Assembly (NCBI RefSeq): GCF_052056915.1
Contig: NZ_CP195119.1
Location: forward strand, 1,054,001 to 1,118,000
Length of the DNA: 64,000 bases
From: MTP4 sp052056915
GTDB taxonomy: Archaea > Halobacteriota > Methanosarcinia > Methanosarcinales > Methanosarcinaceae
Direction: 5' to 3'
The notes below the pieces were generated by a model, which made no database searches, had not been told where the DNA came from, and saw only the letters and a list, made by a program, of their open reading frames with translations. The position numbers were made by a program, and so were the translations under genes. Below, in pieces: positions 35,394 through 44,262 of the stretch. Within the stretch, counting starts at the first letter, position 1, and the number at the start of each line of letters is the position of its first letter.

Positions 35394-37190
35394 ATGATGA
35401 CATCTGAAGCCTGGACTACCGCAGGGATTCTTGCAGCTACTTTTGCACTGCTCTTATTCTCCAGACTCCCGGCTCACGTAATCTTCCTTGGAGCCCTCAC
35501 AGCCGCGATAACCTTCGGACTTGCTCCGGTAGAAGATTTATTGAAAGGCTTTTCCAACCAGGGCGTGCTGACCGTTGCCGTACTCTTCATGATTGCCGAG
35601 GGGATGTACTCCACCGGAGCCATCACGATGATCTCGGACCGGATTGTGGGCCTGCCAAAATCAATACTCGGCGCCCAGTTCAAGATCCTGCCTCCCGTGG
35701 CAGCCGGGAGCGCATTTTTTAATAACACGCCGCTGGTTGCCATGATGATCCCGGTGGTAAGGGACCTTTCCAGGTCCACAGGCCTCGATTCTTCGAAAAT
35801 CTATATCCCCCTGAGCTACGCTTCCATACTCGGAGGGGCTTCCACCCTCATTGGTACCTCCTCGAACCTGATCATTGCAGGCCTGGTGCTCGAGCAGATT
35901 GCCGAAAACGACCCCGGAGCCCCCGTGCTGGAGAGGATAACCATCTTCGTGCCGACTCTCGTGGGGCTTCCAGTAGCCATTGCCGGCATTGTCTTCCTTT
36001 TCTTCATCGGCACAAAACTCCTTCCCAAACACGACATAAAGGGAAAAGAGGAGATAAAAAGGCGGCTCTATAGGGCTGAGTTCTTAATCAAGGAAGATTC
36101 CTACCTTGCGGGAAAGACCCTTGAAAAAGCCGGCTTCGCTTCTCCTACGGGGTATTCCCTGAACTCGGTCCGGAGGGGAAAAGAAGAAAAACACCTGATA
36201 GAGCCTTCCTTCGTGCTCAGGCCGGGGGATATCCTGACCTTTTTCACCGATGCCGACGGGCTCCCTGCACTCTGGGCAACCATCGGGCTCACCCCTCTCA
36301 ACACCCTCTTCCCGATGCAGGCCGAGAGGCACCGGCACCGCCTTGTGGAGGTGGTTATTTCGCCCAGGAGTTCGCTTGTCGGCCGTAGCATTGAAGACCT
36401 CCCTGAGACCGAAGAACCTTATGAGGCAGCAATCGTGGCAATTTCCAGGTCAGGAGAACCACTGGATCTCCCACTCCGGGAAGTTCGGATCATGGCAGGG
36501 GACAGTGCCGTGCTTGAGGTGGAAGACTCATTTTTCTACCATAACCGGAACGAAACCGAGTTTATCATTGTCAAGCGCCTTAGAGGTTACCGGGTAAAGA
36601 GGACGGACCGGGCTATTGCCGCAATTGTTATCACCGGAGCAATGGTCGCAGCGGCTGCACTCGGCCTGCTGACGATTTTCAATGCAGCACTTCTGGCAAC
36701 TTTTGCCATGCTTGCGACCGGCTGCATGAGCATCAGGAGGGCGACAAAGAGCATTGAATGGAACACGGTCGTGGTGCTCGGATGCGCCGTCGGGCTTGAG
36801 GCGGCGGTTACGGAAAGCGGGCTTGCGGACGTTCTCGCCAACCTGATTTCAAGCATAGGGGGAAGCGACCCGTATGTGGCGCTTGCAGTGGTCTTCGTTA
36901 GCTGCATCATAATGACAAACGTCATCACAAATGCCGCAGCGGCAGCGTTCATGTTCCCAATTGCACTCTCTATTGCAGGAGACCTCGGGACCAGTTTCAT
37001 GCCTTTCGCGGTTGCCCTGATGCTCGGGACAAGCTATTCTTTCCTCAACCCCGCCGGGTACCAGACAAACCTCATGGTCTTTGAACCCGGGGGGTATGCT
37101 GCAAAGGACTACATCAAGGTGGGGCTCCCCCTCACCATTCTGGTAAGCCTTGTCGTAATCCTGCTCACCCCGTTGATATACAGTTTCTGA
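35394..37190 (+). CDS. SLC13-type permease with two RCK_C (TrkA_C) domains
   Basis: 598 residues in three parts. The first membrane half contains NQGVLTVAVLFMIAEGM and FFNNTPLVAMMIPVV and ends in STLIGTSSNLIIAGLVLE. The cytosolic segment (~225-390) holds two RCK_C folds (LAGKTLEKAGF...LRPGDILTFF and LVGRSIEDLPE...IMAGDSAVLEV). The second membrane half contains TNVITNAAAAAFMFPIAL and SYSFLNPAGYQTNLMV. The duplicated NTP/NAA and GTS motifs are those of the DASS/SLC13 ion transporters, which move anions with Na+. The substrate is unknown. ATG 35394 is preceded by GGGGGTGAG. Confidence 0.85.
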   Translation: MMTSEAWTTAGILAATFALLLFSRLPAHVIFLGALTAAITFGLAPVEDLLKGFSNQGVLTVAVLFMIAEGMYSTGAITMISDRIVGLPKSILGAQFKILPPVAAGSAFFNNTPLVAMMIPVVRDLSRSTGLDSSKIYIPLSYASILGGASTLIGTSSNLIIAGLVLEQIAENDPGAPVLERITIFVPTLVGLPVAIAGIVFLFFIGTKLLPKHDIKGKEEIKRRLYRAEFLIKEDSYLAGKTLEKAGFASPTGYSLNSVRRGKEEKHLIEPSFVLRPGDILTFFTDADGLPALWATIGLTPLNTLFPMQAERHRHRLVEVVISPRSSLVGRSIEDLPETEEPYEAAIVAISRSGEPLDLPLREVRIMAGDSAVLEVEDSFFYHNRNETEFIIVKRLRGYRVKRTDRAIAAIVITGAMVAAAALGLLTIFNAALLATFAMLATGCMSIRRATKSIEWNTVVVLGCAVGLEAAVTESGLADVLANLISSIGGSDPYVALAVVFVSCIIMTNVITNAAAAAFMFPIALSIAGDLGTSFMPFAVALMLGTSYSFLNPAGYQTNLMVFEPGGYAAKDYIKVGLPLTILVSLVVILLTPLIYSF

Positions 37191-37197
37191 GCATGCC

Positions 37198-37277
37198 AGA
37201 AACGAAACTGAAGAAACGAAACTGAAACGAAACTGAAGAAACGAAACTGAAGAAACGAAACTGAAACGAAACTAAAG
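37198..37277. repeat. Short gaaacgaaact tandem repeats
   Basis: Mixed units of gaaacgaaactgaa and aacgaaactgaag repeated six times just after the permease stop. Confidence 0.8.
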
Positions 37278-37315
37278 AAGAAAAGTAATTTAAAAACGGA
37301 AATAAAAAAGGATAT

Positions 37316-37339
37316 AAGAGTGACCTTTCAATCACTCTT
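37316..37339. terminator. Bidirectional hairpin terminator
   Basis: aagagtga-cctttcaa-tcactctt, an 8-bp perfect stem with T-runs on both sides. It sits between the stops of the convergent permease and eS6 genes. Confidence 0.75.
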
Positions 37340-37378
37340 TTTCTTGTTTTAACTATAGTATTTTGGACTTTATCCGGA

Positions 37379-37798
37379 TCATTCTGCCGGAGCTTCTGCG
37401 GCTTCACCCTCAGCGGGTTCGAGGCCAAGCAGAGCCTTGACGGACTTTTCGCCGTATTCAACGATTTTGGCGTTGACCTGGACGATATCCGGAGCGATTT
37501 CCTTGCCGCGCATCATCTTCCTTCTGCGCTGCCCCTTTGTTTTCGGGGTGTAGCCAACACCTACGGCCACCAGGACTCTCTGTCTCCTGGGCCCGGGAAG
37601 GTCCGGCTTCATAACAAAACCGCTGCCGTCACAGCCGCCTGTGATCTGGATCTTGTAACCGGTCAGGCCCATAAGGGAGCCGTCAACGGTGTCACCGATT
37701 GCTTTTCCGATAAGTGCGTTTGCTTCAGCATCCTTCACATCGATCTGGTAAGCATGCGCCTCCTTCGGATCTGAAACTACAACTTTGAAATTTGCCAT
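37379..37798 (-). CDS. rps6e: 30S ribosomal protein eS6
   Basis: 139 residues of the archaeal S6e family: MANFKVVVSDPKEAHAYQID, GDTVDGSLMGLTGYKIQITG, then PGPRRQRVLV and KGQRRRKMMRGKEI, which contacts rRNA. A short acidic Ala/Glu-rich tail follows. It is the last gene of the minus-strand translation cluster, 125 bp after aIF5B. Confidence 0.97.
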   Translation of the reverse strand: MANFKVVVSDPKEAHAYQIDVKDAEANALIGKAIGDTVDGSLMGLTGYKIQITGGCDGSGFVMKPDLPGPRRQRVLVAVGVGYTPKTKGQRRRKMMRGKEIAPDIVQVNAKIVEYGEKSVKALLGLEPAEGEAAEAPAE

Positions 37799-37923
37799 GT
37801 GAATCCTCCAATATCAGATTTATCTAATAGTTCATCAGGTTCCTTTGCCTTAAATTGCCTTTACCTGCATCCTTATATTGTCCTGCATTTTGAATTATTA
37901 TTGGTAATCCGAATCCCCAGCCG

Positions 37924-39708
37924 TCACTTAGCCCAGAAAGGATTGCCCTTGCGCTTGATTTCAAGGAAACGCTCCAGGGTTTCCTGTTCATCAGAGGACA
38001 GGGACTCGAAAATCTCATGCTCAAGGACTTTTGCATGCCTTTCAGGTACGTTGACAAAGAGATAATCTTCCTCCTTGATCTGACGACCCACGGTTGCCCC
38101 GTCAATTGCCATTGCAACTTCCATGCCTACCCTTGCAGAGGAAATATTATCCCCTGCGGACTGCAGGCCCTTTATCTTGCCCACGGCATTTCCGTTTTCA
38201 AGCATGACGTCGGTATTTGTCCTGACAACCCCGCCGAGCACCCTGACCCCGACTACTGCGGGTTTGCTCTGGCGGAAGACACAGCCCGGAAGGATCTTGA
38301 ACCTGCCCGGACGGATGATTGTTTCGAAAATCTTCTTTTCGGCCAGTTCCTGCTGCTTCTTCACGTATTCCTGGTAATCCTCGATCAGGCGGTAGATCAC
38401 ATCGTTAGTGAACACCTTCACGTTGCTTCCCTGGGCTCCCTGCAAAAACTCCTTAGAGTCTGCGTGGAGCTTGACATTAAAGCCGATAAGCACCGAATAG
38501 AGAGGATCTTCGACCGTTGAAACCTCAACCACATCCCTGTGGGATATATCTCCTACCTCGGCTTTCCTGATAGGAACTTCCTCTTTCTGGAACTCATGCA
38601 CCAGGGCTTCAAGGGACCCGATCGTATCAGCTTTGATCATGACCCCCATGGAATCCGTGTCAATCCTGACCTCGTCGATCTCAGACTTTACCTGTTCAAC
38701 GATTTCTTCAAGGGTTTCCTCATCAGCCACCCGGAGGGGAGCGCCTGCAAGGGCATCATCCAGCCCGGGAGCCGAGATTTTCACACCCACCGCAGCAGTC
38801 ACTTTTTTAATCTGCCTGAACTTGCTTTCGTAGCGGATTTCGGAAAGTTCCCTGGGTTTTAACAGGGCCCTTACCTTGGTCTGGATAGGCTCACCCAGAC
38901 TTCCAATCACAACAGTGTCGCCCTTTTTCAACGTGCCGTCGTAAAGGATTACATCCGCCGTCGCACCCAGGCCCTTTTCTTCCTTGACCTCAAGCACGGT
39001 ACCCACTCCGGGGCCCGTTGCACTGTACTCCAGGTTTGATTCAAGGAACCTCTGGGCAAGCCCTAGAAGCACCATCAGAACATCCGGGATGCCCTCACCT
39101 GTAACAGCACTTGCGGGAATGACCCCGAGAGCTTTCTGGAAGTTCGTAACCCTGTCATAGCGGTCCGCGGCGAAGCCCTGGTTGTAAAGCTCACCTATGA
39201 CTTCATAGAGCCTGTTGTCAAGCAGGGACTGGACCTGTTCACTCTGTTTTTTGAAAGTGGCAGCAAAAGGCATGTCCCTGTTAGGGTTCCAGCCGTTGAT
39301 CCTGTCAACCTTATTTGCGACAATGACAAAAGGAGTCTTGAAACGCTTCAAGATCTGCAGGCTTTCGTAAGTCTGGGGCTTGAAGCCCTCATTCACGTCC
39401 ACAACCACAATCGCAAGGTCTGCAAGCGCGCCGCCCCTGCTCCTGAGAGTTGTAAAGGCATGATGCCCGGGAGTATCTATAAAGAGCAAACCCGGCACCA
39501 TAAAACGGTCCCGAAGCTTGGGGTCTCCGAGTTTCTCGACAATCACGTCCATTGGGACTTCCGTTGCCCCGATATGCTGGGTGATTGCACCGGCTTCTCC
39601 GCTAACAATCGCGGTCCCCCTTATCTTGTCCAGCAGGGTTGTCTTCCCGTGGTCAACATGCCCCATTACGCAGACAATAGGAGTTCTCAGGTTTTTCTTA
39701 TCAGTCAT
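37924..39708 (-). CDS. infB: Translation initiation factor aIF5B (IF-2 type)
   Basis: GTPase that promotes ribosomal subunit joining. 594 residues from ATG 39708 (MTDKKNLRTPIVCVMG), which has GGAGGT about 9 nt upstream; the frame reaches six codons further. G motifs: GHVDHGKTTLL (G1), DTPGHHAF (G3), NKVDRI (G4). Domains II-IV follow. It lacks the long N-terminal region of bacterial and eukaryotic forms, as usual in archaea. It lies 155 bp after ndk. Confidence 0.97.
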   Translation of the reverse strand: MTDKKNLRTPIVCVMGHVDHGKTTLLDKIRGTAIVSGEAGAITQHIGATEVPMDVIVEKLGDPKLRDRFMVPGLLFIDTPGHHAFTTLRSRGGALADLAIVVVDVNEGFKPQTYESLQILKRFKTPFVIVANKVDRINGWNPNRDMPFAATFKKQSEQVQSLLDNRLYEVIGELYNQGFAADRYDRVTNFQKALGVIPASAVTGEGIPDVLMVLLGLAQRFLESNLEYSATGPGVGTVLEVKEEKGLGATADVILYDGTLKKGDTVVIGSLGEPIQTKVRALLKPRELSEIRYESKFRQIKKVTAAVGVKISAPGLDDALAGAPLRVADEETLEEIVEQVKSEIDEVRIDTDSMGVMIKADTIGSLEALVHEFQKEEVPIRKAEVGDISHRDVVEVSTVEDPLYSVLIGFNVKLHADSKEFLQGAQGSNVKVFTNDVIYRLIEDYQEYVKKQQELAEKKIFETIIRPGRFKILPGCVFRQSKPAVVGVRVLGGVVRTNTDVMLENGNAVGKIKGLQSAGDNISSARVGMEVAMAIDGATVGRQIKEEDYLFVNVPERHAKVLEHEIFESLSSDEQETLERFLEIKRKGNPFWAK

Positions 39709-39863
39709 GTGCAAAAACCTCCTCATTCTGGCATCCAGCTGCTGCAGGTTCGGAAGGTCCCGGATTTATCCTGAAAGGACCCGTTCTGCAGGTATCTTAC
39801 AGGCAAAGGCATGGATTCGTGCCCGAAAGGCTCCGGGACACGAAAGGCTTTGATGAACCTGTT

Positions 39864-40313
39864 TTACTCGTACAGACAGACCTCATCGATCCTGGAATAT
39901 GCCGCAATTTCCGAATCCTTAAAGTGGATTGCAATTTCCCTTGCAGCGGCTTCAGGAGAATCGGAGGCGTGAACCACATTTCTTCCTACATCCAGAGCAA
40001 AGTCTCCGCGGATTGTCCCGGGAGCGGCTTCCACAGGGTTTGTAGCCCCGTTTACGGCCCGCATAACTTTGACTGCGTCTTTGCCTTCAACTACCATCGA
40101 TACCGAAGGACCGGAGGTGATAAATTCGATAAGGGAAGGGAAGAAAGGCCTTTCTGCATGTTCACCGTAGTGTTCCTTTGCAGTAGCCTCAGCGATCACG
40201 TTTAGCCTCATGGCAATGATTTTCAGGCCGCGCTTCTCGATTCTGGAGACAATTTCCCCTACGAGCCCGCGCTGGACTCCGTCCGGCTTTACCATAACGT
40301 ATGTCTGTTCCAT
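39864..40313 (-). CDS. ndk: Nucleoside diphosphate kinase
   Basis: Transfers the gamma-phosphate of ATP to NDPs. 149 residues with MEQTYVMVKPDGVQRGLVG, the phosphate loop, and the active-site His in NVVHASDSPEAA. It is intact and of typical length, within the eL8-eS28-eL24-ndk-aIF5B cluster common to archaea. Confidence 0.97.
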   Translation of the reverse strand: MEQTYVMVKPDGVQRGLVGEIVSRIEKRGLKIIAMRLNVIAEATAKEHYGEHAERPFFPSLIEFITSGPSVSMVVEGKDAVKVMRAVNGATNPVEAAPGTIRGDFALDVGRNVVHASDSPEAAAREIAIHFKDSEIAAYSRIDEVCLYE

Positions 40314-40362
40314 GTGTACACCTTGTTCTATGCCTTATAAAATACGGCTATCCTGGTTGTTC

Positions 40363-40551
40363 TTATGCCTTCTTCAACTGGATTCTGCCTTTTTCGGTCC
40401 ACACAGTACGTCTCGGAAGCCTGCCCAGCTTGAAGTTGCTTATGCACTTGGAAGAGCACATGTAATAGGTAGAGCCGTCTTTCTTGACATAGAGCTTACC
40501 GGTACCGGGCTCCAGCATTTCTCCGCAAAAATAGCATTTTCTCTGTTCCAT
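40363..40551 (-). CDS. rpl24e: 50S ribosomal protein eL24
   Basis: 62 residues with the zinc ribbon CYFCGEML...MCSSKCISNFKLGR (four cysteines). Typical archaeal L24e length; 20 bp after eS28. Confidence 0.96.
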   Translation of the reverse strand: MEQRKCYFCGEMLEPGTGKLYVKKDGSTYYMCSSKCISNFKLGRLPRRTVWTEKGRIQLKKA

Positions 40552-40571
40552 ACTTTCTCACCGCACCGCTT

Positions 40572-40793
40572 TTACCTGGTGGTAAGCTTCTTAGCTTCTC
40601 TTGAGGTCTCCAGAAGCATCAGGATGTCACCGATCCGGACAGGGCCCACACAGTTTCTTGTAATGACACGGCCTCTGTCTCTGCCTTCAAGAACCCTGCA
40701 CTGGATCTGACTTGCTTCTCCATGCATACCGGTGTTCCCGATTACGTCAATGACCTCTGCGGCAAAGCCGCCAATTGTACTTTCTTCAGCCAT
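40572..40793 (-). CDS. rps28e: 30S ribosomal protein eS28
   Basis: 73 residues from ATG 40793 (MAEESTIGGFAAEVIDV), with GGGGTG about 8 nt upstream; a GTG three codons earlier is less likely. Family signature: GMHGEASQIQCRVLEGRDRG and ITRNCVGPVRIGDILMLLET. Confidence 0.96.
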   Translation of the reverse strand: MAEESTIGGFAAEVIDVIGNTGMHGEASQIQCRVLEGRDRGRVITRNCVGPVRIGDILMLLETSREAKKLTTR

Positions 40794-40825
40794 TCTTGGC
40801 ACCCCACTAATTAGCTCATTTAAAA

Positions 40826-41188
40826 TTATTTAAGAGCTTCAATTTTCTGAGCGATGTCCTGGACAACTTCAGCTGCTTTTCCTGCATCAGTGATTGCAAC
40901 AGTTGCACAGGCCACACCAAGTCCGCTGGCTGCACCGAGTTCCTTCTGGTTCTTAATGTAGATGTACGGTGCGTTCTTTTCTTCGGAAAGAGGCGGAATG
41001 TGAGCAATGATCTCAGCGGGCTCGACGTCTTCTGCGACGAAAACAAGCTTTGCGTTGCCCCGCTCGATAGCTTTTGTAGCCTCGTTGGTTCCTTTCTTGA
41101 TCTTTCCGGTATCTCTGGCGAGCTCAAGAGCTTCCAGAGCCTTATTTGCGAGTTCTTCTGGAACATCGAATTTAACGAATTGTGCCAT
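40826..41188 (-). CDS. rpl7ae: 50S ribosomal protein eL8 (L7Ae)
   Basis: 120-residue kink-turn RNA-binding protein: KIKKGTNEATKAIERGNAKL, VFVAEDVEPAEIIAHIPPL, ASGLGVACATVAI. In archaea it is part of the large ribosomal subunit, box C/D and H/ACA RNPs and RNase P. It is the first gene of the cluster; the promoter should lie just upstream of 41188. Confidence 0.97.
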   Translation of the reverse strand: MAQFVKFDVPEELANKALEALELARDTGKIKKGTNEATKAIERGNAKLVFVAEDVEPAEIIAHIPPLSEEKNAPYIYIKNQKELGAASGLGVACATVAITDAGKAAEVVQDIAQKIEALK

Positions 41189-41508
41189 AGTAATAGTCTC
41201 CTTCGAAATTGCGATTTCCGCAATTTTTCATCATTCATTGGTTTTTAACACAGATTCTTTTAGCATTGAAAATCAAATCCGAAAAATGAACTTGAAGTGC
41301 TTCAATGCGCAAAGCAGATTAGTTGAAATACAGATGCTGCGAGCTAAATGCCGCAAACAGAACCTTAGAAGTACATGATTGCCTATAAACTTTCTGCTTG
41401 AAAAGCGGCTTAAGCCCTGAATATACGGACAGAATCTAACCAGGACCCTATATAAATAGATTCACATTAACAATGAAGCAACGAAAAAATATCTTTAAAA
41501 TGTCCTTG
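41189..41508. other. Promoter region of the translation cluster
   Basis: 320 bp without a gene. It includes the eL8 promoter on the minus strand; no box is assigned with confidence. Confidence 0.35.
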
Positions 41509-41716
41509 TGACCATAAACCAGTAAAAACCAGTAAACGTGGCCTCATTACAATAAACCAGTAAATATGGCCTTATTAACCATAAATCAGTAAATATGGCC
41601 TTATTAACCATAAACCAGTAAAAACCAGTAAATATGTCCTTATTGTCCTTATTAACCATAAACCAGTAAAAACCAGTAAATATGTCCTTATTGTCCTTAT
41701 TAACCATAAACCAGTA
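41509..41716 (+). repeat. Tandem repeats upstream of the radical SAM gene
   Basis: Two near-identical 48-bp units (ccataaaccagtaaaaacca then gtaaatatgtccttattgtc and so on) and three shorter ~29-bp variants (ataaaYcagtaaatatggcc). The array ends 14 bp before ATG 41731, so it occupies the place of promoter and leader. No ribosome binding site is visible. Confidence 0.85.
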
Positions 41717-41730
41717 AATGATAGATTCAT

Positions 41731-42363
41731 ATGGATACCCTCTACTACGAAGCCCACAATAACCTCTACCTTAACGTGACAAACCGCTGCACTGCAGACT
41801 GCGTCTTCTGCGTCCGGAACTTTGCGGACGGGGTCTACGGGTATGACCTCAGGCTTTCAAAGGAACCTTCGGAAAAAGAAATAATTGATGCCCTTGAAAA
41901 AATCAACCTTGCAAAATACAGGGAAATCGTGTTCACGGGGTTCGGGGAACCGATACTCAGGCTCGATACCGTGCTTGCAGTGACCCGCTGGCTGAAGGCT
42001 CGGCCGGAAGGGATAAAGGTCAGGCTCGATACAAACGGACATGCCTCACTTATCTGGCCTGAGAGGGACGTGGTTTTTGAACTGAAAACTGCGGGAATCG
42101 ATTCAATCTCCGTCAGCCTGAACGCCGAATCCGAAGATACATATAATAAGCTCTGCCGTCCGGTACACGAAAATGCTTACCAGGCGGTGCTGACTTTTAT
42201 CATCGAGGCGAGAAAAGCCGGAATTCATGTAAGGGCAACGGTTGTCGACTATCCCGGGATTGATGTGGAAAAATGCGGGAAGCTTGCAGAGGATCTGGGC
42301 GCGGATTTTCATGTACGGGAATTATCGGAAACTGCAAAAGAACAGCTTGATGAAGGTTCCTGA
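41731..42363 (+). CDS. TatD-associated radical SAM protein
   Basis: 210 residues. It has the [4Fe-4S]/SAM motif CTADCVFC (Cys20, Cys24, Cys27), then FTGFGEPILRLD, KVRLDTNGHAS, SISVSLNAESEDTY and HVRATVVDYPG. This matches the short radical SAM family linked to TatD nucleases; no TatD gene is nearby. The reaction is unknown. It lacks additional Fe-S (SPASM) motifs. The start directly follows a tandem repeat array. Confidence 0.88.
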   Translation: MDTLYYEAHNNLYLNVTNRCTADCVFCVRNFADGVYGYDLRLSKEPSEKEIIDALEKINLAKYREIVFTGFGEPILRLDTVLAVTRWLKARPEGIKVRLDTNGHASLIWPERDVVFELKTAGIDSISVSLNAESEDTYNKLCRPVHENAYQAVLTFIIEARKAGIHVRATVVDYPGIDVEKCGKLAEDLGADFHVRELSETAKEQLDEGS

Positions 42364-42465
42364 AAGAGATATTTGAACCCGATTTTTTGAAAGAAATTGT
42401 TGAACCCGATTTTTGAAGGGATAGTTAGAAGCAATCAGGCTGGAATGGGATAAAACAGGAGAAAC

Positions 42466-43917
42466 TCATTCTGAGCTTTCGACAACCTCATCCACCAGCA
42501 CATCCTCTCCGCTCTTCTTCCTCCTGAAATCTCTCCTGGACTCCCTTGCAAGTTCGGCCTGTGCGCTCAGCTTGCCTCCTACCCACCGGTCCATTACCGT
42601 ACAGGCAACAAGGTCCCCGGTCACGTTAACCGCAGTCCGGCTCATGTCCAGAATCCTGTCAACCCCTATGATCAGAGCGATTCCCGCCGTGGGAATTCCC
42701 ACACTGCCCAGGATCGTAGCAAGGATCACAATCCCCACCCCCGGCGTGGAAGGAGTCCCGATAGAAGCGCCAACCGTTGTTATCATAATCAGGACAAATT
42801 CAAAGAACCCCAGTTCAACCCCGAAGACCTGGGCAAGGAAGACCGCAGCAACTCCCTGGTAAAGAGCTGTCCCGTCCATGTTCACGGTCGCACCCAGGGG
42901 GATTACGAAATGGGAAACCGAAGGTCTGACCCCTACAGTTTCATCAGCGGTCTTGATGGACATGGGCATTACAGCTGCAGAACTGGATGTCGAAAAAGCC
43001 AGAAGCATAACTTCGCGCACGTCCTTTAAAAACGAGATAGGGTTACGCCTTGAGATAAAGGTCACAATCAGGAGATAAAAACAGAGCAGGAAAAACAGGC
43101 CCAAAAGTACGGTGACCACGTACAGCGCCATTCCCACAAGCGTGTCGATTCCAAGCTTCATAGTAAAAGTCGCAAGCAGCCCGAAGACGGCAATAGGGGC
43201 AATGAGCATGCACCACTTCACAACTGTCATGCACACTTCCTGGATCGAACCCATAAGGTCAAGCAGGGGCTTTGCCTGCAGGGGGACCATGGAAACAAGG
43301 GCGACTCCCACAATGATGGAGAAGATAACCACCTGGAGCATCTGCCCGCTAACCATAGCATCCAGAGGGTTTTTCGGGACCAGGTCCCCGATAAGCATGG
43401 GTACGCTGCCGAAGGTAGGTTCAGGGACTGTCTGGTTATTCACAACATTTACCGCAGGAGCTCCGAGCTTACTCTGGACGAGTTCCCCACTGATATAAAG
43501 CCCCGGCTTGATAAAAAGGGAAATCCCGAGCCCTATCAGGATAGCGGTGCTGGTTGTAAAGAGGAAGTAAACAAGGATCCTACCCCCTATTTTCTGGAGA
43601 TGTTCCCTATCCGAACCACTGGCAATCCCCCGGATAATGGAAGCAAAGATAAGGGGCACAACTATCATCTGCAGGAGACGGAGAAAAATATACCCCGGAA
43701 GGGAAAGCCATTCTCCCACTACATAAGCCGTTTCCTCTTCAAGCAGCCCCCCGAAAGGCCCGAGCATCAGCCCGACCAAAATCCCCAGCACCATCCCGAC
43801 CATGATCTGGAGCCAGAGCCGTTTTTTCAGGAGGTCACGCATAAGGTAGCTGAGCTGTTTAAGGGAACGCGGGTGAAGCTGTTCAATATGGTTGGATTTG
43901 GAATTAATTCCAGGCAT
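42466..43917 (-). CDS. Dicarboxylate/amino acid:cation symporter
   Basis: 483 residues of the DAACS (GltP/DctA) family. Eight membrane helices and two hairpins; AFSTSSSAAVMPMS (HP1 serine loop), NMDGTALYQGVAAVF (TM7 cation site) and STPGVGIVILATIL (HP2) are present. It imports C4-dicarboxylates or glutamate/aspartate with Na+ or H+. The N-terminal ~25 residues and a C-terminal charged tail (RRDFRRKKSGED) extend beyond the core. It is a single gene. Confidence 0.93.
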   Translation of the reverse strand: MPGINSKSNHIEQLHPRSLKQLSYLMRDLLKKRLWLQIMVGMVLGILVGLMLGPFGGLLEEETAYVVGEWLSLPGYIFLRLLQMIVVPLIFASIIRGIASGSDREHLQKIGGRILVYFLFTTSTAILIGLGISLFIKPGLYISGELVQSKLGAPAVNVVNNQTVPEPTFGSVPMLIGDLVPKNPLDAMVSGQMLQVVIFSIIVGVALVSMVPLQAKPLLDLMGSIQEVCMTVVKWCMLIAPIAVFGLLATFTMKLGIDTLVGMALYVVTVLLGLFFLLCFYLLIVTFISRRNPISFLKDVREVMLLAFSTSSSAAVMPMSIKTADETVGVRPSVSHFVIPLGATVNMDGTALYQGVAAVFLAQVFGVELGFFEFVLIMITTVGASIGTPSTPGVGIVILATILGSVGIPTAGIALIIGVDRILDMSRTAVNVTGDLVACTVMDRWVGGKLSAQAELARESRRDFRRKKSGEDVLVDEVVESSE

Positions 43918-44262
43918 GGCAAATAACGAATTCTCAAGCCGTTTTTAAGACCAGGTCTTTAGTCTCATAAAGGCCTTCAGGCTCATACATAGCTTACAAT
44001 AAGATTTTTGCCTACAAGTAGATTGAGTTGAAATAATAAAAATATTTACCTGGAAAAGAAGATAATAAGAAAAAAGGACTCGAAAAAGATAAGGAAAGAA
44101 ATCCAGAAAGAAATCCAGAAAGAAATCAGGAAAGGACCTGAAAAATTAAACACCATTTAAAAAAATTGAAATTAAAGATCCAGATGAAAAAAACAGGGGA
44201 ATGTTTCCCCGGCCTATCTCACGAGGTATTCACAATCCTGCAATTTACATGGCATTTTTTCT
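43918..44262. other. Gap between symporter and propeller genes
   Basis: 345 bp, AT-rich, with four 12-bp-like gaaagaaatcca units near 44095-44135. No gene is credible. Confidence 0.4.
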
